Shown: positions 1 through 7,850 of the stretch, one piece after another
Position numbering within the stretch: position 1 is the stretch's first letter
Layout: the number at the start of each line of letters is the position of its first letter
NCBI RefSeq assembly: GCF_001424585.1
Contig: NZ_LMPJ01000010.1
Location: 302,288 to 366,287, forward strand
DNA from: Chryseobacterium sp. Leaf180
GTDB lineage: Bacteria > Bacteroidota > Bacteroidia > Flavobacteriales > Weeksellaceae
DNA: 64,000 bases
Direction of reading: 5' to 3'
Translations under genes and position numbers: made by a program
The notes under the pieces: generated by a model
The model's database searches: none
What the model saw: the letters and a program-made list of their open reading frames with translations, nothing else
What the model was told of the DNA's origin: nothing

Positions 1-295
1 CGAGATTCAGACCTTCTGAAAACTTCAGCAGATCCTGAATTTCCTCATCAGCTTCTGTACGCCCAAAATCGACATCAAGATTGGCAAAAACCAGCTCGGG
101 AATCGGTAAACCCAACGCTTCAGCGATTTTTCCGCCCAGCAATTCTGAGATCAGCATCTTTACGCCATGTCCGGCGCCGCGAAACTTCAGAACATATTTA
201 AAATCATCATCTGCCTCAGCAAGCGCAGGCAGCGAGCCGCCTTCACGGAGAGGCAGAATATACCGCATGACGGTGACCGTGCGAGGATTTATCAT
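1..295 (-). CDS. HipA-like kinase, amino end only (runs off the window)
   Basis: About 98 residues are visible from the ATG at 293-295; the carboxyl part lies outside the window. The protein opens with MINPRTVTVMRYI, then an LREGGSLPAL segment and a glycine-containing strand (YVLKFRGAGHG) followed by LGGKIAEALGLPIPE. This pattern fits the solitary HipA-like kinase family (HipA_2), often annotated only as a HipA family protein. The classical HipA toxin is a Ser/Thr kinase paired with the HipB antitoxin; no HipB-like DNA-binding gene lies in the 94 nt before the next gene, so a toxin role is not supported. Catalytic residues would be outside the window. A TATTTTTG element ends 4 nt before the ATG. 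Confidence 0.6.
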   Translation of the reverse strand, partial: MINPRTVTVMRYILPLREGGSLPALAEADDDFKYVLKFRGAGHGVKMLISELLGGKIAEALGLPIPELVFANLDVDFGRTEADEEIQDLLKFSEGLNL

Positions 296-299
296 GATG

Positions 300-307
300 C
301 AAAAATA
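300..307 (-). promoter_or_regulatory. -7 promoter element for the HipA-like gene
   Basis: The minus strand reads TATTTTTG, matching the Bacteroidota -7 consensus TAnnTTTG. Only 4 nt separate it from the ATG, so the transcript is predicted to start at or next to the start codon. No clear -33 TTTG is seen. Confidence 0.5.
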
Positions 308-389
308 AGATTTTACTTTGTTTTAATGGTTTTCATTTGTCCTAAATCTGAATCGGTACGCTTTCTGATGCATATTTTTAAATACTAAA

Positions 390-1226
390 ATGATCGTTAA
401 ACAAAAAAATCTTGTTCTCAGCAATCCCGAAACGCGTGATTTTCTCGCCGATGCGTATTTTCCGGATGATAAAAATAATTTGCCGCTCGTGATTTTTGTT
501 CATGGCTACAAAGGTTATAAGGATTGGGGTGCCTGGGATCTCATGGCTGAGCGTTTTGCTGAAGCCGGTTTTTACTTTGTTAAATTTAATTTTTCACACA
601 ACGGAACAACAGTTGAAGATCCTGAAAACTTTGGCGATCTGGAAGCTTTCGGAAACAATAGTTACAGCAAAGAACTGTCTGATCTGAGTTTTGTGATCGA
701 TTATTTTTCCGAAACCAAAAATGTCGATAGAGACAGAATTGCACTGATCGGTCACAGTAGAGGCGCAGGAATTACGATTATAAAAAGCTGCGAAGACAGC
801 AGAATTCAGGCGTTGATAACCCTTGCCGGTGTCGATAATTTAGACCGTTTTCCAAAAGAAGAAGCTTTTGAAAACTGGAAAAAAGAAGGTGTTTATTTTT
901 CAGAAAATGGCCGCACCAAACAGCAAATGCCTCATTATTTTCAATTTTATCAGGATTTTGAAAAAAATATTCACCGTTTCGATGTAGAGCGTTGTATGGA
1001 AATGGCTAAAGCGCACATTCTGATTATCCATGGGACCTCAGATGAAAGCGTACACGTTAATAACGCTGAACATTTAAAATTGCTCAATCCCCAATCTGAG
1101 AAATATTTAATAGAAAATGCGAATCATGTTTTCGGAGCCAGCGAACCTTGGAATTATCTAAATATGCCTGACGATCTTCAGAAAGCTGTAGAAAAATCTA
1201 TCTGGTTTCTTCAGGAAAAACTATAG
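390..1226 (+). CDS. Alpha/beta hydrolase (dienelactone hydrolase/peptidase S9-like fold)
   Basis: A 278-residue soluble protein with no signal peptide. The alpha/beta hydrolase signature is complete: the oxyanion-side HGYKG at 39-43, the nucleophile elbow GHSRG with Ser123, the acid Asp218 in HGTSDESV, and His246 in ENANHVFG. The HGTSD/VHV pattern resembles acyl-peptide hydrolase and dienelactone hydrolase relatives, but the substrate cannot be read from the sequence. It is a single gene, convergent with the flavin reductase-like gene; a hairpin with a T run follows its stop. Fold and catalytic triad are secure; the reaction is not. Confidence 0.85.
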   Translation: MIVKQKNLVLSNPETRDFLADAYFPDDKNNLPLVIFVHGYKGYKDWGAWDLMAERFAEAGFYFVKFNFSHNGTTVEDPENFGDLEAFGNNSYSKELSDLSFVIDYFSETKNVDRDRIALIGHSRGAGITIIKSCEDSRIQALITLAGVDNLDRFPKEEAFENWKKEGVYFSENGRTKQQMPHYFQFYQDFEKNIHRFDVERCMEMAKAHILIIHGTSDESVHVNNAEHLKLLNPQSEKYLIENANHVFGASEPWNYLNMPDDLQKAVEKSIWFLQEKL

Positions 1227-1229
1227 AAA

Positions 1230-1252
1230 AGCAGCAAAACTGCTCCTTTTTT
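1230..1252 (+). terminator. Intrinsic terminator after the hydrolase
   Basis: AGCAG and CTGCT form a 5-bp stem around a CAAAA loop, followed by CC and a run of seven T. It separates two convergent genes. Confidence 0.6.
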
Positions 1253-2073
1253 TATTGTATCAAAATTTTCCAGGCTTCATTTATTTTATTTTGCAGCAAA
1301 AGTTGTTGAGCTTCTCTATGCATTTCTTGATCGGCGATATAATTACCTTCGGGTAAAACTTCGACGTTAGCCAGCATTCCAAGATCATTTCCTGTGAAAA
1401 CCCGGCTGAGTTTAATTTCGTCTGGAAGCATATCAAATCCAATTCCTTTTGTCACCAGTGGTTTCGGAACTTCAAAAAGATTGTTTCCGTTGTTTCTAGA
1501 ATACCAGTTGCTTCCCAAACGCGCCACCATATCGAGTTTTGCCTGATCAAGATTGCCGTTTTCGTCTAAATATTCTTCGCGAATGTGAATTTTAATAACT
1601 TCACAAATGACAAGATTTCCTGCACCTCCTTGTTCGCCTAGTGATTTTACTTCCAAAACTTTACACTCAAAATTGACCGGAGATTCAGCGATCAGTTTTG
1701 GTTTCACAAAATCGGCATCCATCATCGTCAAACCTGATTTTATAAACTCATTCACATCTTCACCGTATTCTGTTGATGCCAATGAAATCTGCTGCACAAT
1801 TGGGAAATTTACCGTTCCGATTACTACTTCCGAAACTTCCAAAACGTTTTCCAATGTATGTTTTGTTGTATTATCTCTTACTCTTCTTGATGGCGAAAAA
1901 ATCAAAATTGGTGGCACCGTACTGAACATATTAAAAAAGCTGAAAGGCGACAGATTGCTGTTTCCGTTTTTATCCACGGTCGAAGCCAGCGCAATCGGCC
2001 GGGGTGAAATAGCGGTCTGCATCACCGTTTGTAGCTGTACGGGAGTTATTTCTGATGGGATGAGTGTTTTCAT
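1252..2073 (-). CDS. Flavin reductase-like domain protein
   Basis: A 273-residue cytoplasmic protein. Its amino two thirds match the flavin reductase-like (FMN-binding split barrel, DIM6/NtaB) family: the ISPRPIALAST segment near residue 30, then NLSPFSFFN and a TVNFPIVQQ segment are typical FMN-contact regions. Such proteins reduce FMN with NAD(P)H or use bound FMN directly. In related Bacteroidota a member of this family is often encoded beside the homogentisate pathway, and here it lies downstream of fahA and hpd on the same strand, but with a 182-nt gap that holds an inverted repeat. Its exact reaction and its place in tyrosine degradation are inferred from neighbours only. Confidence 0.8.
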   Translation of the reverse strand: MKTLIPSEITPVQLQTVMQTAISPRPIALASTVDKNGNSNLSPFSFFNMFSTVPPILIFSPSRRVRDNTTKHTLENVLEVSEVVIGTVNFPIVQQISLASTEYGEDVNEFIKSGLTMMDADFVKPKLIAESPVNFECKVLEVKSLGEQGGAGNLVICEVIKIHIREEYLDENGNLDQAKLDMVARLGSNWYSRNNGNNLFEVPKPLVTKGIGFDMLPDEIKLSRVFTGNDLGMLANVEVLPEGNYIADQEMHREAQQLLLQNKINEAWKILIQ

Positions 2074-2126
2074 ATGGTCTGTTTTTGATACTTAAAACTT
2101 TAATATTCAGTATATATATATGATTA

Positions 2127-2230
2127 ATGCTTCGGCAGGCTTAGCACGGCATTTCTAATATTAACTTTGGTAAACGTAATGTTTTAGCAGTTAATTTGTA
2201 GCAATGTCATGCTGAGCGGAGTCGAAGCAT
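2127..2230. repeat. Imperfect inverted-repeat intergenic element (REP/MITE-like)
   Basis: The left arm (2127-2152) begins ATGCTTCGGCAGGCTTAGCA. The reverse complement of the right arm (2204-2230) begins ATGCTTCGACTCCGCTCAGC. The two arms share the outer ATGCTTCG and most of the inner TAGCA/CAGCA...GACAT part. The centre, about 51 nt, is A/T-rich and codes for nothing. Similar CTTCGACTCCGCTCAGCATGACA-type strings are, from memory, common between genes in Flavobacteriia. No transposase is nearby. Confidence 0.5.
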
Positions 2231-2255
2231 TTCAAGTATTTGATTAAAATTGTAA

Positions 2256-3503
2256 TTATTTCGCAGGCAAGATTTTCCCTTCAACCTCACCAAATCCTAC
2301 TCGCACGCCGTCTTTTTCGGCCCAGACTTTCATTGTTACTGTATCGTTATCATTGATGAATTTTCTTTCTTCACCGTTGCTCAACGTGATCGGGTTCTGT
2401 CCTCTCCATGTCAGTTCAAGCATCGAACCGAAAGATTTGGGATCACTTCCGGAAATCGTTCCGCTGGCGTACATATCGCCAACTTCCAGATTACATCCAT
2501 TTATAGTATGATGTGCGAGCTGTTGCGTCATATTCCAATACATGAATTTATAATTGCTTTCTGAAATCAGGTTTTCTTCACCATTTTCCGGTGTAATAGA
2601 AACTTCAAGTTTCAAATCATAATTTTTATCACCTTCAAATTTCAGATAATCTAAAACCTCAGGTTCCTGCATTGGAGAAGCTACTTTAAATGGTTCTAAA
2701 GCTTCCAAAGTTACCACCCAGGGAGAAACTGATGAGCCGAAATTCTTACCCAAAAACGGCCCAAGCGGCACATATTCCCAAGACTGAATGTCTCTCGCCG
2801 ACCAGTCATTAAAAATTACCATTCCGAAAATCGCATCTTCCGCATCTTTCGTGGAAACGCTTTCACCCATTTCGGTATTTTTATTTACGATGAAAGCCAT
2901 CTCAAGTTCAAAATCGAGCTGTTTGCAGGGTCCGAAAACTGGTTTGTCGGCATCTGCAGGTTTCATCTGACCTTTCGGACGGATAATATCTGTACCCGAA
3001 ACTACGATTGATGAAGCGCGGCCGTGATAACCAACCGGAAGATGTTTCCAGTTTGGCAAAAGAGCATTGGCAGGATCTCTGAACATTTTTCCGACGTTGG
3101 TCGCATGCTCAATGCTGCTGTAGAAATCGGTATAATTCGGGATATGAACCGGCATGATCATCTTCACCTCATCCAAATCGTAAAATGCTTCTTCAATCGT
3201 TTTTTCATCTTTAGATAAAATAGAACCTTCAAGAAGAAGCTGCTGAATTTTCAAACGAACTGCATTAGTAATCGGTTTGTCGAGTTCAATAAATTCATTG
3301 AGCGTATATGCTTCAAAGACATTATCGGTTAAACCTGCAATATCATCAAAATATCCAAGATCATAAAGCGTCGCAAGATCAACCACCTGATCGCCGATTC
3401 TTGTGCAGCAAGCGATAAATTCTTTATTGAAAACCGCTACACCAAAAGGAATATTGTGAATAGAAAAATCTGAAGCTGATGAATATTCTACGAATGATTT
3501 CAT
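2256..3503 (-). CDS. fahA: Fumarylacetoacetase
   Basis: This 415-residue enzyme hydrolyses 4-fumarylacetoacetate to fumarate and acetoacetate, the last step of tyrosine/homogentisate breakdown. The length and residue spacing follow the animal enzyme closely: metal ligands Asp126 (in NYTDFY), Glu199 and Glu201 (DFELEMAF) and Asp233 (FNDWSARD), catalytic His133 (SSIEHA), and Arg237 and Lys253 (FLGKNFG) are all present. The amino domain (1-115) and the carboxyl catalytic domain are both complete. It lies 29 nt downstream of a small secreted-protein gene and shares a strand with hpd. The step between them, homogentisate 1,2-dioxygenase, is not in the window. Confidence 0.96.
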   Translation of the reverse strand: MKSFVEYSSASDFSIHNIPFGVAVFNKEFIACCTRIGDQVVDLATLYDLGYFDDIAGLTDNVFEAYTLNEFIELDKPITNAVRLKIQQLLLEGSILSKDEKTIEEAFYDLDEVKMIMPVHIPNYTDFYSSIEHATNVGKMFRDPANALLPNWKHLPVGYHGRASSIVVSGTDIIRPKGQMKPADADKPVFGPCKQLDFELEMAFIVNKNTEMGESVSTKDAEDAIFGMVIFNDWSARDIQSWEYVPLGPFLGKNFGSSVSPWVVTLEALEPFKVASPMQEPEVLDYLKFEGDKNYDLKLEVSITPENGEENLISESNYKFMYWNMTQQLAHHTINGCNLEVGDMYASGTISGSDPKSFGSMLELTWRGQNPITLSNGEERKFINDNDTVTMKVWAEKDGVRVGFGEVEGKILPAK

Positions 3504-3532
3504 ATTATTTTTTATGTAAAATTTAAATGATT

Positions 3533-3991
3533 TTATTTTTTGCTGTATGCCGCTTCATCGATCCAGCGGTCTTTAGAATTAATGTCGATGAGATACAGAA
3601 TATCTTTTTGCTTTGTGAGCAGTAAAGTTTTGGTTACCGGAATCGGGATTTTTTTATTTTCAAGCTTGTCCGCGCGCATAGAAACGATATTTTTCTTACG
3701 AAGAATATCCCCTGTGAAAACATTTGAGGTTGATTTGCCGGTGGTTTTATCATCAAAAACCTCCACGAACGTTGCATCTTTACCTTTAATGACGATAAAA
3801 CTGCGCTCGGTGCGGTCGGCAAAATCTTTTACCAAAACAAACTTTTTATTGTCGATACTCAGATTTTCAAGATTTTGATTGATGCCTTTGCGCTCTTCAA
3901 GTCGGTCGAGTACTTCATTGATTGCTCCAAAATTCTGTGCGTGCAGCGCAAAACTTCCGAATAAAGTAATAAAAAGGGCTATTTTTTTCAT
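3533..3991 (-). CDS. Small secreted protein of unknown function, between hpd and fahA
   Basis: I do not recognise the family. From the ATG at 3991 it gives 152 residues with a clear signal peptide (MKKIALFITLFGSFALHAQ), so it is probably periplasmic or exported. The mature part is rich in Lys and Asp and looks like a small beta-rich domain (FVLVKDFADRT, SFIVIKGKDATFVEVFDD). An in-frame ATG at 4165 would give 210 residues, but that extension crosses the end of hpd and its terminator hairpin and would bury the signal peptide, so I reject it. The 29-nt spacing suggests co-transcription with fahA. A link to tyrosine breakdown is only positional. Confidence 0.75.
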   Translation of the reverse strand: MKKIALFITLFGSFALHAQNFGAINEVLDRLEERKGINQNLENLSIDNKKFVLVKDFADRTERSFIVIKGKDATFVEVFDDKTTGKSTSNVFTGDILRKKNIVSMRADKLENKKIPIPVTKTLLLTKQKDILYLIDINSKDRWIDEAAYSKK

Positions 3992-4002
3992 TGATTTTGG
4001 TA

Positions 4003-4042
4003 ATAAAAAAAAGTTTTGCCAGGACAGAAATCCTGACAAAAC
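4003..4042 (-). terminator. Intrinsic terminator after hpd
   Basis: On the minus strand GTTTTGTCAGGA pairs with TCCTGGCAAAAC (one mismatch) around a short loop and runs into TTTTTTTTATT. It ends hpd transcripts before the secreted-protein gene, so hpd may be expressed partly apart from fahA. Confidence 0.75.
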
Positions 4043-4061
4043 CGTACTGTTAAAATTAAAT

Positions 4062-5192
4062 TTAAAGATTTCCTCTTTTTTCCTGCTCACGCTCCAGCGC
4101 TTCAAAAAGAGCTTTGAAATTTCCGGCTCCGAAACTCTGTGCGCCATGTCTTTCGATAATTTCAAAAAACAAAGTTGGGCGGTCTTCTACCGGTTTTGTG
4201 AAAATCTGAAGAAGATAACCTTCCTCATCATGGTCGATCAGAATACCGAGTTCCTGAAGTCTTTTCAAATCTTCGTCGATCTGTCCTACTCTTTCCGGAA
4301 CGTGCTCGTAGTAAGCTTCCGGTGGTGCGGATAGAAACTCAACACCTCTTTTTTTAAGTTCGGTCACTGTACGAATGATATCCTTAGTCGCCACAGCGAT
4401 GTGCTGCACGCCTTCACCTTCATAAAAATCAAGATATTCTTCGACCTGAGATTTTTTCTTTCCTTCTGCCGGCTCGTTGATCGGGAATTTTGCAAAACCG
4501 TTTCCGTTAGACATTACTTTAGACATCAGTGCAGAATATTCTGTGTTGATCTGCTTGTCATCAAATGAAAGAATATTCACAAAGCCCATCACTTTTTCGT
4601 ACCACTCTACTGTTGGCACCATTCTGTCCCAGCCTACGTTTCCTACGCAATGGTCTACATACAGCAATCCGGTTTCCTCCGGTTTGTAATCGCTTTCCAT
4701 TTTCACGTAGCCGGGCATGAAAGCACCTGTATAATTTTTTCTTTCTACAAACATATGCACAGTTTCGCCGTACGTGTAGATGCCAGACATTTTCACCTCA
4801 CCGAATTCGTCATTCAGTGTAACAGGCTCCAGATAAGGCTTTCCACCTCTTTTTACGGTTTCTTCAAAAGCAGAATAAGCATCGTCTACCCAAAGTGCCA
4901 AAATCTTTACGCCATCACCGTGCTTTTTCACATGCTCACAGATTGGCGAATCAGATTTTAAACCTGTTGTAAGAATTAATCTGATTTTTCCCTGTTGCAG
5001 AACATACGAAGCGCGGTCTTTCACACCCGTTTCCGGACCGGCATACGCTACCGACTGAAAACCGAAAGCCGTTTTGTAATAATGTGCAGACTGCTTGGCA
5101 TTTCCCACATAAAATTCGATATAATCTGTACCGTTGATCGGCAAAAAATTCTCTGCCTGAGCAATCTTTTCGGCAAATGTAAGTGTAGACAT
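4062..5192 (-). CDS. hpd: 4-Hydroxyphenylpyruvate dioxygenase
   Basis: A 376-residue Fe(II) dioxygenase that converts 4-hydroxyphenylpyruvate to homogentisate, the second step of tyrosine breakdown after transamination. Two vicinal-oxygen-chelate domains are visible (about 20-150 and 175-350). The iron triad is intact: His181 (LLYVDHCVGN), His264 (GVQHIAV) and Glu344 (LFFEIIER). The carboxyl helix with AQSFGAGNFKALFEALE is the usual active-site lid of this family. Length is normal. It is the first gene of the group; an A/T-rich region with a weak TAATTTG-like element lies upstream. Confidence 0.97.
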   Translation of the reverse strand: MSTLTFAEKIAQAENFLPINGTDYIEFYVGNAKQSAHYYKTAFGFQSVAYAGPETGVKDRASYVLQQGKIRLILTTGLKSDSPICEHVKKHGDGVKILALWVDDAYSAFEETVKRGGKPYLEPVTLNDEFGEVKMSGIYTYGETVHMFVERKNYTGAFMPGYVKMESDYKPEETGLLYVDHCVGNVGWDRMVPTVEWYEKVMGFVNILSFDDKQINTEYSALMSKVMSNGNGFAKFPINEPAEGKKKSQVEEYLDFYEGEGVQHIAVATKDIIRTVTELKKRGVEFLSAPPEAYYEHVPERVGQIDEDLKRLQELGILIDHDEEGYLLQIFTKPVEDRPTLFFEIIERHGAQSFGAGNFKALFEALEREQEKRGNL

Positions 5193-5380
5193 AGATTCTG
5201 TTTTTACTTTTTGTTATTGACTGCAAATTACGAAATTCTGAATAAATCTTGAACAGCTATTCTTATGAAAAGTTATTCTTATTTCAATTTGATTTTAAAT
5301 AAATCATATAAAGAAATAATGATTAAATTAAATATTTAAAATAAAACTGATAAGCAGATCTTGTAGAGCTTATTTAAAAT

Positions 5381-5413
5381 AAAAAAAGCCTCCACGATTC
5401 ACGGGAAGGCTTT
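5381..5413 (-). terminator. Intrinsic terminator after the ferredoxin gene
   Basis: AAAGCCT at 5385-5391 pairs with AGGCTTT at 5407-5413; on the minus strand the stem is followed by a T-rich tail. It ends the reductase-ferredoxin unit. Confidence 0.7.
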
Positions 5414-5432
5414 ATATAATTTAATAATGAAT

Positions 5433-5762
5433 CTAAGGATAAGGTGCGATCTCCACTTCGAGACCTTCCATCGCATCGGCTATGTGAAGCTGACAACCGA
5501 GACGGCTGTTTTCCTGCACGTGGTACGCTTCTCCCAACATGGCATCTTCTTCTGCACCCATCGGCTCAAGTCCGGGATCATTTGTTACATAAACCTGACA
5601 TGATGCGCACATCGCCATCCCGCCACAAACGCCTATTGTACCCTCCTCAGCCAGCTCATACGAACGGATGATTTCCATTAAATTCATCGACATATCCGTC
5701 GGCGCCACCACATCGTGTGTCACGCCTTCTCTGTCGGTAATTTTGATATTAATATCATTCAT
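5433..5762 (-). CDS. 2Fe-2S ferredoxin (adrenodoxin type)
   Basis: A 109-residue soluble electron carrier. The cluster ligands are Cys46, Cys52 and Cys55 (GVCGGMAMCASC) plus Cys90 (RLGCQL), the Cys-x5-Cys-x2-Cys-x34-Cys spacing of vertebrate-type/adrenodoxin ferredoxins. The DPGLEPMGAEEDAML segment is the acidic partner-docking region of that group. The gene follows a ferredoxin-NADP reductase by 76 nt on the same strand and is closed by a terminator, so the two form an electron-transfer pair. The final acceptor is not in the window; candidates are monooxygenases or Fe-S assembly. Confidence 0.92.
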   Translation of the reverse strand: MNDINIKITDREGVTHDVVAPTDMSMNLMEIIRSYELAEEGTIGVCGGMAMCASCQVYVTNDPGLEPMGAEEDAMLGEAYHVQENSRLGCQLHIADAMEGLEVEIAPYP

Positions 5763-5838
5763 TTCAGTGATAAATTCTTAATGCTAATAATTAATGCATA
5801 ACGGTCTTTTCAAACGAAAAATTGTCAACCAAATAATA

Positions 5839-6894
5839 TTAATCTATTTTTTTTACAACAGCTTTCTCTGCCTCTTTACGGCTGCCGTCGAAACCGTCTA
5901 CACCGCTTACGGTAGTATATTTCAACACAAATTTCTTACCAGGATTCAGTCGGTTGTATACACTCTGACACATCATGGTTGCTTCGTGAAATCCGCAAAG
6001 AATCAGTTTAAGTTTTCCGGGATAGGTATTAATGTCACCAATCGCGTAAATTCCGTCAATATTGGTTTGATAATCTAAAGCATTATTTACTACAATTGCG
6101 TTCTTCTCAATATTCAGGCCCCAGTTTCCGATAGGCCCCAACTTCGGCGTCAGACCAAAAAGCGGAATAAAGTAATCGGTTTCCAAATCGAAAGCTTCTT
6201 CACCATCAACTTTTACGGTGATGGCTTCTACTTTTCCTTCACCTTTAATAGCGGTAACCTCTGCCGGAGTAATGAGTTTGATTTTCCCCTGATCTTTCAG
6301 CTCCTGTACTTTTTCTACAGAATCTAATGCTCCACGGAACTCATTTCTTCTGTGAATAAGCGTCACATCGCTCGCCACGTTTGATAAAAATACGCTCCAG
6401 TCGAGTGCCGAATCTCCACCACCGGCGATTACCACTTTTTTGTCGCGGAAGTTTTCAGGTTCTTTTACAAAGTATTCAAGACCTTTTTCTTCGTAATCGG
6501 CAATATTTTCCATGGTCGGTTTTCTCGGCTCGAAAGTTCCCAGTCCGCCTGCAATCGCAATCGCTTTTGCATGGTGCACGGTACCTTTATTAGTAATTAC
6601 CTCAAACCAATCATCTTCTGTCTTCGTATATGAAACTGCAGTTTCGCCTAATGTGAAACCTGGCTGAAACTGTTTAATCTGCTCCATGAGATTATCAACA
6701 AGTTCACCGGCATTCACTGAAGGGTAACCCGGAATATCGAAAATTGGCTTTTTAGGATAAAGCTCTGCCAACTGACCTCCAGGTTGCGGAAGCGCATCGA
6801 TAATATGGCATTTCATTTTTAGCAAACCTGCTTCAAAAACGGCAAAAAGGCCCGTAGGTCCTGCTCCAATGATCAATATGTCGGTGGTAATCAT
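5839..6894 (-). CDS. Ferredoxin-NADP reductase, thioredoxin reductase-like type
   Basis: A 351-residue flavoprotein. The FAD-binding site IIGAGPTGLFA lies near residue 8 and the NADPH-binding site VVIAGGGDSALDWS near residue 155; the late FAD motif is GIYAIGDI. There is no CxxC redox pair, which separates it from true thioredoxin reductases and puts it with the YumC/type 2 ferredoxin-NADP reductases. The aromatic-containing carboxyl tail is also typical of that group. It sits directly upstream of the 2Fe-2S ferredoxin gene and probably transfers electrons between NADPH and it. A TAAATTTG promoter element lies 28 nt before the ATG. Confidence 0.9.
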   Translation of the reverse strand: MITTDILIIGAGPTGLFAVFEAGLLKMKCHIIDALPQPGGQLAELYPKKPIFDIPGYPSVNAGELVDNLMEQIKQFQPGFTLGETAVSYTKTEDDWFEVITNKGTVHHAKAIAIAGGLGTFEPRKPTMENIADYEEKGLEYFVKEPENFRDKKVVIAGGGDSALDWSVFLSNVASDVTLIHRRNEFRGALDSVEKVQELKDQGKIKLITPAEVTAIKGEGKVEAITVKVDGEEAFDLETDYFIPLFGLTPKLGPIGNWGLNIEKNAIVVNNALDYQTNIDGIYAIGDINTYPGKLKLILCGFHEATMMCQSVYNRLNPGKKFVLKYTTVSGVDGFDGSRKEAEKAVVKKID

Positions 6895-6922
6895 AAATTG
6901 CTGATTAAAATGTATTAGTACG

Positions 6923-6930
6923 CAAATTTA
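6923..6930 (-). promoter_or_regulatory. -7 promoter element for the reductase-ferredoxin unit
   Basis: Minus strand TAAATTTG fits TAnnTTTG and lies 28 nt before the reductase ATG, leaving room for a short leader. The -33 element is not clear. Confidence 0.5.
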
Positions 6931-7042
6931 CTAATTTTAAAACGAAGCACAGAAGGCGTACCGCGATAAAAAAGGTGAGATTTGTCAAAAAGCGTACAAG
7001 AATAGGCGCTTTTTAATGGCAGTCTTTTTGTAAATTTAAAAT

Positions 7043-7813
7043 ATGAAAAAATTATCAAGTCTCTTACTGGTCTTCGGTTTTTTGCTCAGTTTTGCTCAGG
7101 TAAGCAATATCCAAAGCGGAGAATCGATCACCCTCAGAATACATTACGGAATTCTAAATGCGGGTACGGCAAATCTCAGTGCCAGAAATCTTTATTATAA
7201 CGGCGTACCGCATCTTTATGTGAAAGGTGTTGGGCAAACGACCGGCGCGGTAAAGGCTTTTTTTAAAGTTGATGATCTTTACGAAAGTTTCATCAACATC
7301 AATACAGGTCTTCCGAGTTTTTATGTACGGAATGTAAAGGAAGGAAGTTATACCCAGCATCTGCAGACTGTCTTCAATCATGATAACAATACCTTGGTAC
7401 TGACTGATAAAAAGGAGCCGAAAAACCCGCCGAGAACGATAAAATCTGTGAAAGGCGTGCAGGATATGCTGTCGTGTTTCTACTATCTCCGCAGCAAATC
7501 TGTGGAAGAACTGAAACCCGGCGCTGTTATTAATATGAATGTTTGGATTGATGATGAGCTGTTTCCTTTTCAGCTTAAAGTTTTGGCTGCAGAAAATTTA
7601 AAAACAAAATTCGGAACCATCAGTGCCTTAAAAATCGTTCCTCTGGTAAAAAGCGGCCGGGTTTTTAAAGGTAAAGAAGGTGTGACAATGTGGGTTTCTA
7701 ATGACGCGAATCACATTCCGTTGCTTATCAAGGCCGAGCTCGCCGTAGGATCGATGAAAGCAAGTATTGAAGATTACAAAAACATTAAATATCCGCTGAA
7801 GATTGTAAAGTAA
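7043..7813 (+). CDS. DUF3108 domain protein, exported
   Basis: A 256-residue protein with a signal peptide (MKKLSSLLLVFGFLLSFAQ). The mature part fits DUF3108: an early beta strand ITLRIHYGILNAGTANL, the VKGVGQTTGAVKAFFKVDD segment, KGVQDMLSCFYYLRS in the centre, and IPLLIKAELAVGSMKASI near the end. DUF3108 proteins are predicted periplasmic beta-rich proteins common in Bacteroidota and Proteobacteria; no function is established. Single gene, convergent with pheS across a shared terminator. Confidence 0.85.
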   Translation: MKKLSSLLLVFGFLLSFAQVSNIQSGESITLRIHYGILNAGTANLSARNLYYNGVPHLYVKGVGQTTGAVKAFFKVDDLYESFININTGLPSFYVRNVKEGSYTQHLQTVFNHDNNTLVLTDKKEPKNPPRTIKSVKGVQDMLSCFYYLRSKSVEELKPGAVINMNVWIDDELFPFQLKVLAAENLKTKFGTISALKIVPLVKSGRVFKGKEGVTMWVSNDANHIPLLIKAELAVGSMKASIEDYKNIKYPLKIVK

Positions 7814-7849
7814 AAAAAATCCTGACTTGTAGTGAGTCAGGATTTTTTA
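7812..7849. terminator. Bidirectional terminator between the DUF3108 gene and pheS
   Basis: AAATCCTGACT pairs with AGTCAGGATTT around a 7-nt loop, with A-run/T-run flanks on both sides, so it can act on both convergent genes. Confidence 0.85.
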
Positions 7850-7850
7850 T

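Noticed and set aside
1607..2095. A 162-codon open frame on the plus strand opposite the flavin reductase-like gene
   Set aside because: It lies fully against a well-recognised coding gene and its product has no family-like features; it is a shadow frame.
3992..4165. A 58-residue amino extension of the small secreted protein between hpd and fahA
   Set aside because: It overlaps the end of hpd, crosses the hpd terminator and would place the clear signal peptide in the middle of the protein.
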